From: Bacteroidales bacterium
GTDB taxonomy: Bacteria > Bacteroidota > Bacteroidia > Bacteroidales > UBA932
Assembly: GCA_015060405.1 (NCBI GenBank)
Contig: SUYN01000002.1
Location: 62,001 to 126,000, forward strand
Direction: 5' to 3'
Length of the DNA stretch: 64,000 bases
Position 1 is the stretch's first letter, and every line of letters begins with the position of its first letter. Positions 8,186-16,961 of this stretch are shown here, piece after piece. Under the pieces are notes generated by a model. It ran no database searches, was not told the origin of the DNA, and was given only the letters and a program-made list of their open reading frames with translations. A program made the translations under genes and the position numbers.

Positions 8186-8821
8186 ATGGCACTATATTTA
8201 AGAAAGAAACTTGACAACAAAGCGGAAATCGCCGTATGGCAGGTAACCGAATCGGAAGATGAACTGATGAACCTCATCTCCATTCCTACAGATGAACTTG
8301 AAGAGATATCGCTTTTCAGAAGCGAAAGCCAGAGAAGGCAGAAACTCGCAGTAAGGGCACTCCTGAACGAAGTGTTCGAGGAGAAGATGTACCTCAACCA
8401 TCATGACAACGGACAGCCATATCTTGAGAACTGTGTGACAAACATCAGCATCACACACACAGACAAGTATGTAGCCATCATCATCCATGATGAGGAAGAG
8501 CTCGGCATCGACATCGAGTCGCTTGACAGGGATTTCTCTGTCGTCGAGAAGAAGGCGCTTTCGGAAGACGAGATCGACGATCTGGAAAAGGAGAAGAGAA
8601 ACGAGCAGCTCGCCATCTACTGGTGTGCCAAGGAGGCCATATTCAAGAGGATGTCGCAGAATCGCGTCGATTTCGCTGAGCAGATAGAAGTGGAGAAGTT
8701 CAATGTCCGTAAGGAAGGCGAGCTCGAAGCGACATTCATCCACAAGGACGAGCACGAGGAAGAGTTCGAGCTCGAGTACATGATGTTCGACCGCCACGTA
8801 CTCGTATGGCTCGTCGGATAG
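8186..8821 (+). CDS. 4'-phosphopantetheinyl transferase family protein
   Basis: A 211-residue protein with both hallmarks of the Sfp/AcpT superfamily. These are LGIDIESLDRD (the magnesium-binding D-x-E) around residues 110-120, and YWCAKEAIFKRM (WxxKEAxxK) around 149-160. ISITHTDKYVAI corresponds to the upstream conserved strand. The enzyme transfers the phosphopantetheine arm from CoA to a serine of a carrier protein. The window encodes one candidate target, AcpP at 32.8 kb. The family includes both AcpS replacements and secondary-metabolite enzymes. The gene follows the leader/small ORF and ends at a 13-bp terminator. Confidence 0.85.
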   Translation: MALYLRKKLDNKAEIAVWQVTESEDELMNLISIPTDELEEISLFRSESQRRQKLAVRALLNEVFEEKMYLNHHDNGQPYLENCVTNISITHTDKYVAIIIHDEEELGIDIESLDRDFSVVEKKALSEDEIDDLEKEKRNEQLAIYWCAKEAIFKRMSQNRVDFAEQIEVEKFNVRKEGELEATFIHKDEHEEEFELEYMMFDRHVLVWLVG

Positions 8822-8840
8822 TCAGCAACATATGGATATG

Positions 8841-8870
8841 AGAAAGCCAGCCCGGTCGGGCTGGCTTTCT
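8841..8870. terminator. Bidirectional terminator
   Basis: Perfect 13-bp stem AGAAAGCCAGCCC/GGGCTGGCTTTCT with a GGTC loop, between the convergent PPTase and SDR genes. The SDR stop codon begins at the next base. Confidence 0.85.
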
Positions 8871-10010
8871 TCATATTCCCTTGTCCAGCGGTCCTGGACG
8901 GATGTCGTCCCAAGACCTTATGGACTCATACGCCTGGCGTGAGCCGTAGTAGGCCAGAAATCTGGCTTCGTCGTGCTGTGCCCACCACTGGGTGCCGAGA
9001 CCTTCTTCATATGCATATGGCTTCATGAACATCCTGACTGCCCACGCAGGAGCAAGAAAGGCAAGCCTGTAGAACCATGGCAATCTGGATTTCATCGAGG
9101 AGAAATACTCATCCACCGGTACGCCGGCCCTGAAATGGAGAATGTCATCGAGCTTGTCCGCATCCCTGTACCACATCCCATGGAAATTCTTTAGAGCGAA
9201 CCACTGAGGCTCGAAAACCCTCTCGGGAGAAGGAAGGCCGAGGGTCCCCAGCATACGGGTCATGAACTCGTAGTTGGTCATCCTGTACGAGGCTCCGCTG
9301 CTGATGTTATAGGCCTTGTTCCAGAAGGAATCAGGCACCCATTCCTCACAGACCTGGGCCAGGAGACGGCCTGAGTCTTCTATGGTCGTCCATTCGAGCA
9401 CGCCTCCCATAGGCACGTGGAAGGCTGTAGGATTCACCGCTCCAAGTATGCCGGGATACAAGATGCCGCTCTGCCTCAACGAAACCCAACGGGAGAGTCC
9501 CGCCTTCACGAAAACCTCTTCAGAACGTATCTTTGACAGGGCATACATGTCGAACTCTGCCGGAACCTGAGGATCCTCCGCACTTCCCCAGTGATGAGGA
9601 GGATTGCGGTCACCGTATTGGGCTACCGATCCTATGTATACCACCTTCATTTCAGCTGAGTTCTTCTGCGCAAGGACAGCCTTCACTATATTCTCGGCTG
9701 AACCTACATTGACCTCAAGTGTCTTCTCAGGATAATAGTCCGCTGCTGGAGAGACCATTCCTCCCACATGCAGCACATAATCCGCTCCTGAAACACCTTT
9801 CAGCACATCTTCATAGCGCATCATGTCTCCCCAGATGACTTCAACGGAAGGATCCGATGCATATCTGTCAAGAAGACGGTGATTCCTGCGGCTGTCGCGG
9901 GCCAGGAGCCTGATGTTGAAACGTTCCCTGCGGCTGTACAGTTCCTGAAAACCGGCCCAGCCCATATTGCCTGTGCCTCCTGTCAGAAATATGGTCTTCT
10001 TCACTGCCAT
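8871..10010 (-). CDS. NAD-dependent epimerase/dehydratase (extended SDR)
   Basis: A 379-residue extended short-chain dehydrogenase. The cofactor motif TGGTGNMG is at residues 10-17. An acidic residue in VIWGDMM follows, then VLHVGGMV, and the catalytic YxxxK is in FDMYALSKIRSEE. The family covers nucleotide-sugar epimerases, dihydroflavonol-reductase-like enzymes and steroid or polyketide reductases. The C-terminal half gives no specific substrate clue. It is the last gene of a three-gene minus-strand unit with the EnvC-like and TPR genes, starting only 4 bases after the EnvC stop. Confidence 0.82.
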   Translation of the reverse strand: MAVKKTIFLTGGTGNMGWAGFQELYSRRERFNIRLLARDSRRNHRLLDRYASDPSVEVIWGDMMRYEDVLKGVSGADYVLHVGGMVSPAADYYPEKTLEVNVGSAENIVKAVLAQKNSAEMKVVYIGSVAQYGDRNPPHHWGSAEDPQVPAEFDMYALSKIRSEEVFVKAGLSRWVSLRQSGILYPGILGAVNPTAFHVPMGGVLEWTTIEDSGRLLAQVCEEWVPDSFWNKAYNISSGASYRMTNYEFMTRMLGTLGLPSPERVFEPQWFALKNFHGMWYRDADKLDDILHFRAGVPVDEYFSSMKSRLPWFYRLAFLAPAWAVRMFMKPYAYEEGLGTQWWAQHDEARFLAYYGSRQAYESIRSWDDIRPGPLDKGI

Positions 10011-10014
10011 AGCC

Positions 10015-11202
10015 TTACTTGAGCCAAGATTCGGGATTCTGGGGATCCTTGCCTTTCCAGACCTCGAAATGAAGCTGAGTCTGTCCGTTTATGGTGTCGA
10101 TCCTACCTATTTCCTGACCGGTCTTCACATTATCTCCCGCCTTGACCGAAGCTGTCTTCAGTTTGCAATATAGAGTGAAGTAATTGCCATGCTGGATAAG
10201 GACACACTGGTTATATCCCGGCATCACAAAGACCTGTGTAACAGTGCCTTCAAATACGGAATTAACGGAAGATCCCTTTGATAGAGCTATATCGATGCCG
10301 TTATTCGGCGGCAGCTGAAGATTCTTGTACACCGGATGATAATGCTTTCCGAAACTACCTACCACAGGTCCATCTGCCGGCCATGGAAGCTTTCCCTTGT
10401 TCCTTGAGAACTCTGCATCCAGCTTCATGTCGGCCTCGGTCTTCTTCTTGTCCTTAGCCTTCTGCTTGTCCGTCTTCATGGCATCTGCAATTATACGCGC
10501 AATCTCACGGTTGATCTTATCGATCTCCTTCTTCTTTGAGGCGATCTGGTTCTGGTAGCTCTTCCTGTCCTTCTTCAGTTTACGGATCACATTGTCCGCC
10601 TTGGCCTCATCCTTCTTCAGCAGTTCGAGTTCCTTTACACGCTCCGCCTTGACCGCCTCCGCCTCCTTCTTCATCTGTGCAAGCCTTTCCTTCTTCAGCC
10701 TCAATTCCTCCTTCATATCCTTGATTCTTGTCGCCTCGTTCTTCATTGTAGTGGAGAGATTGCGGAAGTATCCGAATCTGCGGAAGGCCTGACCGAGGTT
10801 TTCGCTGGCGAACATATACATGTACCAGACACGCGTATCCCTGTTCCTGTAAGCGCTCATGACCAGGCGGGAATAATGAGAGGTAAGGGTGTCTATCCTG
10901 GCATTCAGCCGGTTGATGGAACGGTTCGTAAGATATATGCTGTCGGAATACTGCCTTATCTGGCGGTCTGAATCCGCCACAAGGGCCTTTCTGTTGGATA
11001 TCTTCTTCCTTACAAGGGCAAGGTCGGCGTCAAGGGAGCGGCTTTGCGAAGCATTAGCCGCAAGCTGCCTGTCAATGATGGCTATCTCACGCTCCAGCCT
11101 CTCCCGACGTTCCTTCTGAGAAGTGACGTCCTGAGCGAATGTAACCACTGCGGAGAGCAGGAGGAAAGTCAGCGTGAGCAGTTTTCTGATAGGTCGATGC
11201 AT
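10015..11202 (-). CDS. envC: EnvC-like murein hydrolase activator (degenerate LytM)
   Basis: 395 residues: a signal peptide (MHRPIRKLLTLTFLLLSAVVTFA), about 220 residues of coiled coil (residues 30-255), and a C-terminal M23/LytM domain. The usual zinc ligands are altered. The HxxxD site reads NNGIDIAL and the HxH motif reads TQLHFEVW, keeping only one His. The domain is therefore probably non-catalytic, as in E. coli EnvC, which activates amidases at the septum under control of FtsEX. An ftsX gene occurs at 29.2 kb. It is co-transcribed with the upstream TPR gene. Confidence 0.88.
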   Translation of the reverse strand: MHRPIRKLLTLTFLLLSAVVTFAQDVTSQKERRERLEREIAIIDRQLAANASQSRSLDADLALVRKKISNRKALVADSDRQIRQYSDSIYLTNRSINRLNARIDTLTSHYSRLVMSAYRNRDTRVWYMYMFASENLGQAFRRFGYFRNLSTTMKNEATRIKDMKEELRLKKERLAQMKKEAEAVKAERVKELELLKKDEAKADNVIRKLKKDRKSYQNQIASKKKEIDKINREIARIIADAMKTDKQKAKDKKKTEADMKLDAEFSRNKGKLPWPADGPVVGSFGKHYHPVYKNLQLPPNNGIDIALSKGSSVNSVFEGTVTQVFVMPGYNQCVLIQHGNYFTLYCKLKTASVKAGDNVKTGQEIGRIDTINGQTQLHFEVWKGKDPQNPESWLK

Positions 11203-11212
11203 CTGTGTCAGT

Positions 11213-12934
11213 TTATTTCTTTATGGCAGCCTTCCTGGCATTGATCTTTTCCTCAAGTCCGGGTATGTCCCCCTGGTTCTTGTGCATTGCAAGGTTCCAG
11301 TAGACCATTGCAAGGTCGTATTCCTCCAGAGCATAGAGGACCTCGGCATAATGGTCCATTATCACCGCACTGTCCTTTCCGCCATAGAGCATGGCATGCT
11401 TGAAATGCGGTTTTGCTTCCAAAGGTCTGCCCATGAGATAGAGTATCCATCCGAAGGTGTCGAGGTAGGTCGCATTGTCCGGCTCCGCTTCAATTGTCTT
11501 GAGGCTCATCCTGTAGGCCTTCTTCAGTTTCCTGCCTTCCTCGCTCAGGTAATAGGCGTAATTGTTAAGGACATATACATAATCCGGATTTATCTTCAAG
11601 GCCTTGTCATATGCCTTGTACGCCTTCTTGCTGTCTCCAAGCTGATGATAGATGTCACCCATTGTAGACCAGGCCCTTAGTGTGCTCGAGCTGTCATTTG
11701 GAGCGACATCCAGAACCGTTTCGCATATGTCCAGAACGCGGTCATAGCGGTTGAGATTGTAATCCCCTACGCTTGCCATTTCAAGGAATGCCGTCTCTTT
11801 CGGGAAAAGCCGGAATGCCTCACGTCCTGCAGAAGCCAGTTCATCCCAATCCTCGGCATACATAAGGAATTCCACATAACCGGCTCTGGCAGAGAAACTT
11901 TCGGGCCAGACCTCCATATTCTCCCTGAAATATTTCTTTGCTCTGTCCGTCCTGTCTGTCGAATAATAATAGACGGCAGCAGTCTGAAGGAGGGTGCTGT
12001 CCGAAGGGTGGGCATCCAGGGCCTTGCTCATGACCGAGTCTATCTGGGGAAGGAAGGACGCTATGAATTTAGGATCTGTCCTCTGGACGACTGCCATCAG
12101 GTAGTCGCTCTTGGCTGCCGCAGGAGCTGATTCAGACTCAGCATATTTACCAAGAACAGAGAAATAGTCGTCATATTTCCTGGTAAGCCTGAAGGTTTCT
12201 GCCTTTCCAAGAAGTGCCGGTGCATAGCCTGGCGCGAGGTCGAGCGCCTCATCATAATATGCCAGGGCGGTGGAATCATTGTACATCGACATCTGATAGT
12301 CTGCCAATGTGGTCAGCACATAAGGTGAAGAATATTTACGGTTATATTCCTCCAGGGACCTGAAAGCCTCTTCCGGTCTGTTGAGGATGCGCAGCAGATT
12401 GAACCGGTACATGGCTATGGATTCTGTCATTCCGAACACGGTTTCAATCTCCTTGAGGACCTCGAGAGCCTTGTCATATTCCTTCTGTGCAAGATACACT
12501 TCCACAAGGTCGAAATAGACATCATTCTTCTTCGGGAAGTCATCCAGAAGCTCTTCGTACATCTCCATGGTAAGTTCCGGACGGGAAGTCACGGAATACA
12601 GCCGGGCAAGTCTGTACCTGTACCAGAAATTGTCAGGATCCAGTTCAGACGCCGTACGATAACATTGTTCCGCCAGGGTGAGATCTTTCTTTACGACTGC
12701 ACACTGGGCCAGATAATACCAAGCGGCATCATTGCCGGGGTCTTCAGCGATGACTGCATTCAGCAGCCTTTCAGCCTCCCCGATGTTCCTGGCGTCATAG
12801 GCGCTGACTGCCTCCATTATCATATTCTCATGCCTTGATTCCGGCCTGACATATTCCTGGGCGGAAACATTCAGGCTTCCCGACAGCATCGAAAGCAATA
12901 TGATTACCGATATATATATATACTTCATCTTCAT
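11213..12934 (-). CDS. Exported TPR-repeat protein
   Basis: 573 residues with a signal peptide (MKMKYIYISVIILLSMLSGSLNVSA) and about ten tetratricopeptide repeats, for example NDAAWYYLAQCAVVKKDLTLAEQCY and GDIYHQLGDSKKAYKAYDKAL. TPR arrays serve as protein-protein scaffolds. In Bacteroidota a TPR protein commonly precedes the EnvC-like gene, as here, 10 bases away. A role in envelope assembly or division is inferred from that pairing. Its promoter is a TATTTTTG box 16 bases upstream. Confidence 0.85.
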   Translation of the reverse strand: MKMKYIYISVIILLSMLSGSLNVSAQEYVRPESRHENMIMEAVSAYDARNIGEAERLLNAVIAEDPGNDAAWYYLAQCAVVKKDLTLAEQCYRTASELDPDNFWYRYRLARLYSVTSRPELTMEMYEELLDDFPKKNDVYFDLVEVYLAQKEYDKALEVLKEIETVFGMTESIAMYRFNLLRILNRPEEAFRSLEEYNRKYSSPYVLTTLADYQMSMYNDSTALAYYDEALDLAPGYAPALLGKAETFRLTRKYDDYFSVLGKYAESESAPAAAKSDYLMAVVQRTDPKFIASFLPQIDSVMSKALDAHPSDSTLLQTAAVYYYSTDRTDRAKKYFRENMEVWPESFSARAGYVEFLMYAEDWDELASAGREAFRLFPKETAFLEMASVGDYNLNRYDRVLDICETVLDVAPNDSSSTLRAWSTMGDIYHQLGDSKKAYKAYDKALKINPDYVYVLNNYAYYLSEEGRKLKKAYRMSLKTIEAEPDNATYLDTFGWILYLMGRPLEAKPHFKHAMLYGGKDSAVIMDHYAEVLYALEEYDLAMVYWNLAMHKNQGDIPGLEEKINARKAAIKK

Positions 12935-12949
12935 ATGTCAAGAAACATA

Positions 12950-12957
12950 CAAAAATA
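12950..12957 (-). promoter_or_regulatory. -7 box of the TPR-envC-SDR unit
   Basis: TATTTTTG on the minus strand, 16 bases before the TPR start codon. Confidence 0.5.
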
Positions 12958-12980
12958 ACACTCAATTTCGTGAAAATGCA

Positions 12981-12988
12981 TATTTTTG
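12981..12988 (+). promoter_or_regulatory. -7 box of the second ECF cassette
   Basis: TATTTTTG on the plus strand, divergent from the TPR promoter 23 bases away. Confidence 0.45.
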
Positions 12989-13054
12989 GGAAAAATGTGC
13001 CGATAATGCAACAATATGGTCCCCTTCTGCATCTATGTCGGGCACGAAAAATTC

Positions 13055-13627
13055 ATGGACCAGAAGGGCCGGAGACTGAACACTGTGGCGGAAAATTTTG
13101 ATTTACAACTGATTAAGTCCTGCATAAAGGGAGATCGGGTGGCTCAGAAGGTTCTATATGACCGTCTGGCTCCCCGTATGTTTCCTTTATGCATACGCTA
13201 CATCGGAGACAGGGTCCAGGCCGAAGATGTTCTTCAGGACGGTTTCATCACCCTGTTCACGCATCTTGAAAGCTACAAGGGGGAAGGCTCGTTTGAAGGA
13301 TGGGCGAGAAGGATATTCGTCACGACTGCCCTGATGACCCTCAGGAAAAAGGATGCGCTGAAGATGAGCGAGGAGATAGATCAGGCGAGAGGCATGAAGG
13401 CGGACATCCCTTCACAGGGACAGAACATAGGATACAAGGAACTGATGACTCTGGTGATGTCGCTTCCGCCCGGATTCAGAACCGTATTCAACATGTATGC
13501 GATCGAAGGCTACTCGCACAAGGAGATCGCTGAAGCTTTGGGAATATCGGAAACGACGTCAAGGACACAGCTGAGCAGGGCAAGGACATGGCTGCAGAAC
13601 AGGATTAAAGAAAGAGAAAATGTTTGA
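13055..13627 (+). CDS. ECF-type RNA polymerase sigma factor
   Basis: About 190 residues from the ATG at MDQKGRR; an in-frame ATG at 13016 would add 13. Region 2 contains DRVQAEDVLQDGFITLFTHLESYKGEGSF and region 4 contains LPPGFRTVFNMYAIEGYSHKEIAEALGISETTSRTQLSRAR. It is closest in layout to Bacteroidota sigma factors encoded with a membrane protein bearing an outer-membrane-like domain, which is exactly its overlapping partner. It probably forms a signal-responsive pair with that partner. Confidence 0.93.
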   Translation: MDQKGRRLNTVAENFDLQLIKSCIKGDRVAQKVLYDRLAPRMFPLCIRYIGDRVQAEDVLQDGFITLFTHLESYKGEGSFEGWARRIFVTTALMTLRKKDALKMSEEIDQARGMKADIPSQGQNIGYKELMTLVMSLPPGFRTVFNMYAIEGYSHKEIAEALGISETTSRTQLSRARTWLQNRIKERENV

Positions 13628-14849
13628 GAACAACGATAATATGAATGATTTCGACCTCATGATGAAGTCGGTCCTCGAGGAAGGCAGGGAAGAAGTTCCT
13701 GCCGGAGTCTGGGACCGTGTATCTGAAGGTCTTGACAGGATTGACGCATCAAGGAAGAAGCCTGTTCTGATATGGTTCAGACGGGCCGGGATAGCTTCGG
13801 TAGCAGCAGCCGCGGCAATTGTGGCTGGAGTGTTCCTGAATCACAGCGGAAACGACGGACTCGTTCCGGATGCGGGAGACAGCGGGCTTGTCGCCGTCGT
13901 GGAGCCGGAAGTGACTGAGGCCGTCATTGATGACCCTGAAGCGACCGTTGAGGAAAAAGCCGCATCGTCAGCAATCCTGCTGGCAGAGGTAAAGAATACA
14001 TCCGTGGACAGACAGGCGGCTGAGATTCCGGAAACAGCTCTGGATTTCATGGAGACACAGACCGGGGAGAGCACGGAAGCCGTCAGCCAGGAAGCTGCTG
14101 CCGGTCAGCAGGAAAAAGTCAAGGTTGAGGTTGAGGAGCCTGAGATTGAGGAGCCTGTATATTTCCCTGAAGACTGGGGTGAGGAGCAGGAGAATTTCAG
14201 GCCTCGGACTTCCATAGTCCTTTCAGGACTTGCAGGAACAAACAGCGCCCAGGTACAGAACAGGATAGGTCCTCAGAAAGCACCTGTCGTGACACCGGCA
14301 CCTGACAGGACGGGAATCAAGGAGACCAGCACCAAGTCTACATACGGGATCCCTGTTTCAGCAGGAGTCGGAGTAAAGGTTGCCCTTTCTCCAAGATGGT
14401 CTGTCGGAACCGGATTCAATTACACGATGCTGACCAGAAGATTTTACGGCAAGTACACACAGGTCAATCCAAGCGGAGCAATAGAACTCGCCGTCTCATC
14501 TGACATAAGGAACACACAGCATTATGTCGGAGTCCCTGTAAATGCATATTTCAACATCATCGAACAGGACAGGGTCAGCCTGTATGCATACGGAGGAGGC
14601 TGCATCGAGAAATGCGTGAGCGATGACTACGATGTACTCAACACATCCATCTTCCATACTGAAAAAGTGAAGGGTGTCCAACTGTCTGCCAATGCCGGCA
14701 TAGGAGTGGAGTTCGCTCTCGGAAGACATGTCGGATTATATATTGACCCGAGTCTGCGTTACTATTTCGACAACGGTCAGCCAAACAGCATAAGGACAGC
14801 GCAACCGTTGATGTTCGGATTTGAAACAGGTCTCAGAGTAAACCTCTGA
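13620..14849 (+). CDS. Membrane protein with C-terminal beta-barrel-like domain, partner of the ECF sigma factor
   Basis: 409 residues overlapping the sigma gene by 8 bases, which implies translational coupling. An N-terminal cytoplasmic segment (NDFDLMMKSVLEEGREEVPAGVW) precedes one transmembrane helix (about residues 58-76). A long acidic, low-complexity linker rich in E/V/P (about 80-185) leads into a C-terminal domain with alternating strands resembling an outer-membrane beta-barrel (SVGTGFNYTML..., VGLYIDPSLRYYF, FGFETGLRVNL). A single protein spanning inner membrane, periplasm and outer membrane would suit transmission of an envelope signal to the sigma factor. This is inferred from architecture. 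Confidence 0.78.
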   Translation: MFENNDNMNDFDLMMKSVLEEGREEVPAGVWDRVSEGLDRIDASRKKPVLIWFRRAGIASVAAAAAIVAGVFLNHSGNDGLVPDAGDSGLVAVVEPEVTEAVIDDPEATVEEKAASSAILLAEVKNTSVDRQAAEIPETALDFMETQTGESTEAVSQEAAAGQQEKVKVEVEEPEIEEPVYFPEDWGEEQENFRPRTSIVLSGLAGTNSAQVQNRIGPQKAPVVTPAPDRTGIKETSTKSTYGIPVSAGVGVKVALSPRWSVGTGFNYTMLTRRFYGKYTQVNPSGAIELAVSSDIRNTQHYVGVPVNAYFNIIEQDRVSLYAYGGGCIEKCVSDDYDVLNTSIFHTEKVKGVQLSANAGIGVEFALGRHVGLYIDPSLRYYFDNGQPNSIRTAQPLMFGFETGLRVNL

Positions 14850-14862
14850 GACCTGTTTTTTT
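14827..14862 (+). terminator. Terminator overlapping the end of the barrel-protein gene
   Basis: 12-bp stem CAGGTCTCAGAG/CTCTGAGACCTG, TAAAC loop, then seven T. The stop codon at 14847-14849 lies inside the descending arm, so the hairpin also encodes the last residues. Confidence 0.9.
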
Positions 14863-14959
14863 GTTAAAAATTTATTTTTAAATCTGTTTTTCGTCACAAT
14901 TTTCTTTTTTTTAAACATTTTGTCGTTTCTGATGCAGACATTTGAAAAAAAGAAATGTC

Positions 14960-16519
14960 ATGCTGATAAACATCCACTCTGCAAAATGCATCGGTATCGA
15001 TGCGGTAAACGTAACAGTCGAAGTAGACGTCGCCCAAGGCATAGGGATACATCTCGTAGGACTTGCCGACGCAGCCGTGAAGGAAAGTCTTCTCCGCACC
15101 ATCACCTCCCTTCAGGCTATGGGATTCAAGATACCCGGAAGAAAGATAGTCATCAATCTGGCCCCTGCGGACATGCATAAGAAAGGCAGCGGATACGATG
15201 TGCCCATAGCACTCGGAATCATCGCTGCATCAGGCCAGCGTGCTCTCCCGCTGCTTGACAATTACATGATCATGGGAGAGCTCGGGCTGGACGGCAGCAT
15301 CAGGGAGGTGCCGGGTGCGCTGCCGACCGTCGAGCTTGCCGAGAGGTCGGGCATGCGCGGCTGCATCCTCCCGTCGGCTTCCGCACTTGAAGCCGTCGAA
15401 TACCGGAATTCCACAGTTTTCGGAGTCGACAATCTGGAAGAGGTTCTGAGGATTCTTTCCGGAGATGAAGACTGCAGCGATCTTCTGGCGGAGAATCTGA
15501 TGCTGAGCAAAGGAATGGACATGCAGTGCAAGGACGATTCCGACCCATTCGAGAAGGTAATGGACTTTTCTGAGATCATAGGCCAGGAAGGCGCAAAGAG
15601 AGGTGTCGAGATCGCCGCCGCAGGTGGCCACAACGTGATCATGATCGGCCCTCCGGGATCCGGAAAAAGTTCGCTGGCAAAGGCTATGGTGTCCATATTG
15701 CCTCCTCTGTCTCTGGAAGAGTCTGTCCAGACGAGCAAGATCTACTCCGTGGCCGGCAAAGGAGGTCCGTTGAAAGGACTGATGAAGCGGCGCCCTTTCC
15801 GCGCTCCGCATTACAGTGCATCCGTGGCCGCCCTCATAGGAGGTGGTTCAGACAACATTCTGCCCGGTGAGATCTCTCTTGCACATAACGGAATCCTCAT
15901 GATAGACGAATTCTGCGAGGCTCCAAAGAAGGTGCTCGAGGTGCTCAGAGCTCCGATGGAGGACAGGAAGGTGACAATCTCAAGGCTGAAGACAAAGGTC
16001 GAATATCCTTCAGACTTCATGCTCGTGGCAGCCACCAATCCCTGCCCCTGCGGATTCTATGGAGAGGGGGACAGATGCACGTGCACTCCATCCAGACGCC
16101 TCGCCTACCTGTCAAAACTGTCTGGACCGATAATGGACCGTATAGACATACAGCTGTGGATGAAGCCGATAGACCCGAAGAAGCTGGTAGCGAGAAAGGC
16201 GGCAGAGGCAAGCGCTGATGTCGCGGCAAGGGTCATGAAGGCCCGGGAGATACAGAAAAGACGGTTCAAGGACGAAGGCATATTCTGCAACGCCGGAATG
16301 AACAGCAGGATGATAGACAGATACTGTCCTCTTGACAAGGAATGTCAGGACCTGCTGGAAAGGATCATAGAACATATGGGACTGTCTGCGAGGGCGTGTT
16401 CGAGAATACTGAAGCTGGCACGTACCATAGCTGACCTGGAAGGAGCAGAGGACATATCTGCAGCACATCTGACGGAGGCCGCTTCTTACAGGTTCCTTGA
16501 CAGACAGCAGATATTGTGA
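14960..16519 (+). CDS. comM: ComM/YifB-family AAA+ ATPase (Mg-chelatase-like)
   Basis: About 519 residues from the ATG at MLINIHSAKCIGIDA, the usual family start; a TTG 18 bases upstream is less likely. An N-terminal Lon-protease-like fold (residues 1-170) precedes the AAA+ core with Walker A GPPGSGKSSLAK and Walker B ILMIDEF. A CPCGFYG...CTCTPSRR cysteine segment and the C-terminal Mg-chelatase region follow. ComM homologues act as branch-migration helicases during natural transformation; most YifB proteins are uncharacterised. tsaE follows in the same direction after 19 bases. Confidence 0.9.
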   Translation: MLINIHSAKCIGIDAVNVTVEVDVAQGIGIHLVGLADAAVKESLLRTITSLQAMGFKIPGRKIVINLAPADMHKKGSGYDVPIALGIIAASGQRALPLLDNYMIMGELGLDGSIREVPGALPTVELAERSGMRGCILPSASALEAVEYRNSTVFGVDNLEEVLRILSGDEDCSDLLAENLMLSKGMDMQCKDDSDPFEKVMDFSEIIGQEGAKRGVEIAAAGGHNVIMIGPPGSGKSSLAKAMVSILPPLSLEESVQTSKIYSVAGKGGPLKGLMKRRPFRAPHYSASVAALIGGGSDNILPGEISLAHNGILMIDEFCEAPKKVLEVLRAPMEDRKVTISRLKTKVEYPSDFMLVAATNPCPCGFYGEGDRCTCTPSRRLAYLSKLSGPIMDRIDIQLWMKPIDPKKLVARKAAEASADVAARVMKAREIQKRRFKDEGIFCNAGMNSRMIDRYCPLDKECQDLLERIIEHMGLSARACSRILKLARTIADLEGAEDISAAHLTEAASYRFLDRQQIL

Positions 16520-16526
16520 TTTTTGC

Positions 16527-16534
16527 TATCTTTG
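16527..16534 (+). promoter_or_regulatory. -7 box at the tsaE start
   Basis: TATCTTTG ends four bases before the tsaE ATG, just after the comM stop. Transcription from it would give a leaderless tsaE mRNA. No -33 box is evident. Confidence 0.45.
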
Positions 16535-16538
16535 CGAC

Positions 16539-16961
16539 ATGAAACATGAAGTCATAATCAAAGATATAGAAGACCTCGACAGGGCAGCTGCGGAATTTCT
16601 CGACAAGATCGGGGACAACACCCTTGTGGCATTCTTCGCTCCGATGGGTTCAGGCAAAACGACATTCACCACAGCCATATGCAAGGCGCTTGGTGTCACG
16701 GATCCCGTAGGCTCGCCTACGTTCGCCATAGTCAACGAATATATGAGAGCAGACGGCGAACCCATGTACCATTTCGATTTCTACAGGATAAACAGACTCC
16801 AAGAAGCTGTGGAGATCGGCCTTTACGACTACCTCGACAGCGGATGCCTATGTGTGATGGAGTGGCCTGAAAACATCGAGGATCTTCTCCCCGAGGAGAC
16901 GCTCAAGGTCAGCATCACCGTCAATCCGGACCAGTCCAGAACCATCTCCTGGGAAGATTAA
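16539..16961 (+). CDS. tsaE: tRNA threonylcarbamoyladenosine biosynthesis ATPase TsaE
   Basis: 140 residues from MKHEVIIKDIEDL. Walker A is APMGSGKTTF. The TsaE-specific GSPTFAIVNEY and YHFDFYRI segments follow, then CVMEWPENI. Length and motifs are standard for TsaE, the small ATPase that works with TsaB and TsaD to form t6A37 on ANN-decoding tRNAs. The frame could extend 14 codons upstream, but that would cross the TATCTTTG box, so the ATG next to the box is preferred. Its stop overlaps the stop of the convergent lipoprotein gene (TTAA). Confidence 0.93.
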   Translation: MKHEVIIKDIEDLDRAAAEFLDKIGDNTLVAFFAPMGSGKTTFTTAICKALGVTDPVGSPTFAIVNEYMRADGEPMYHFDFYRINRLQEAVEIGLYDYLDSGCLCVMEWPENIEDLLPEETLKVSITVNPDQSRTISWED

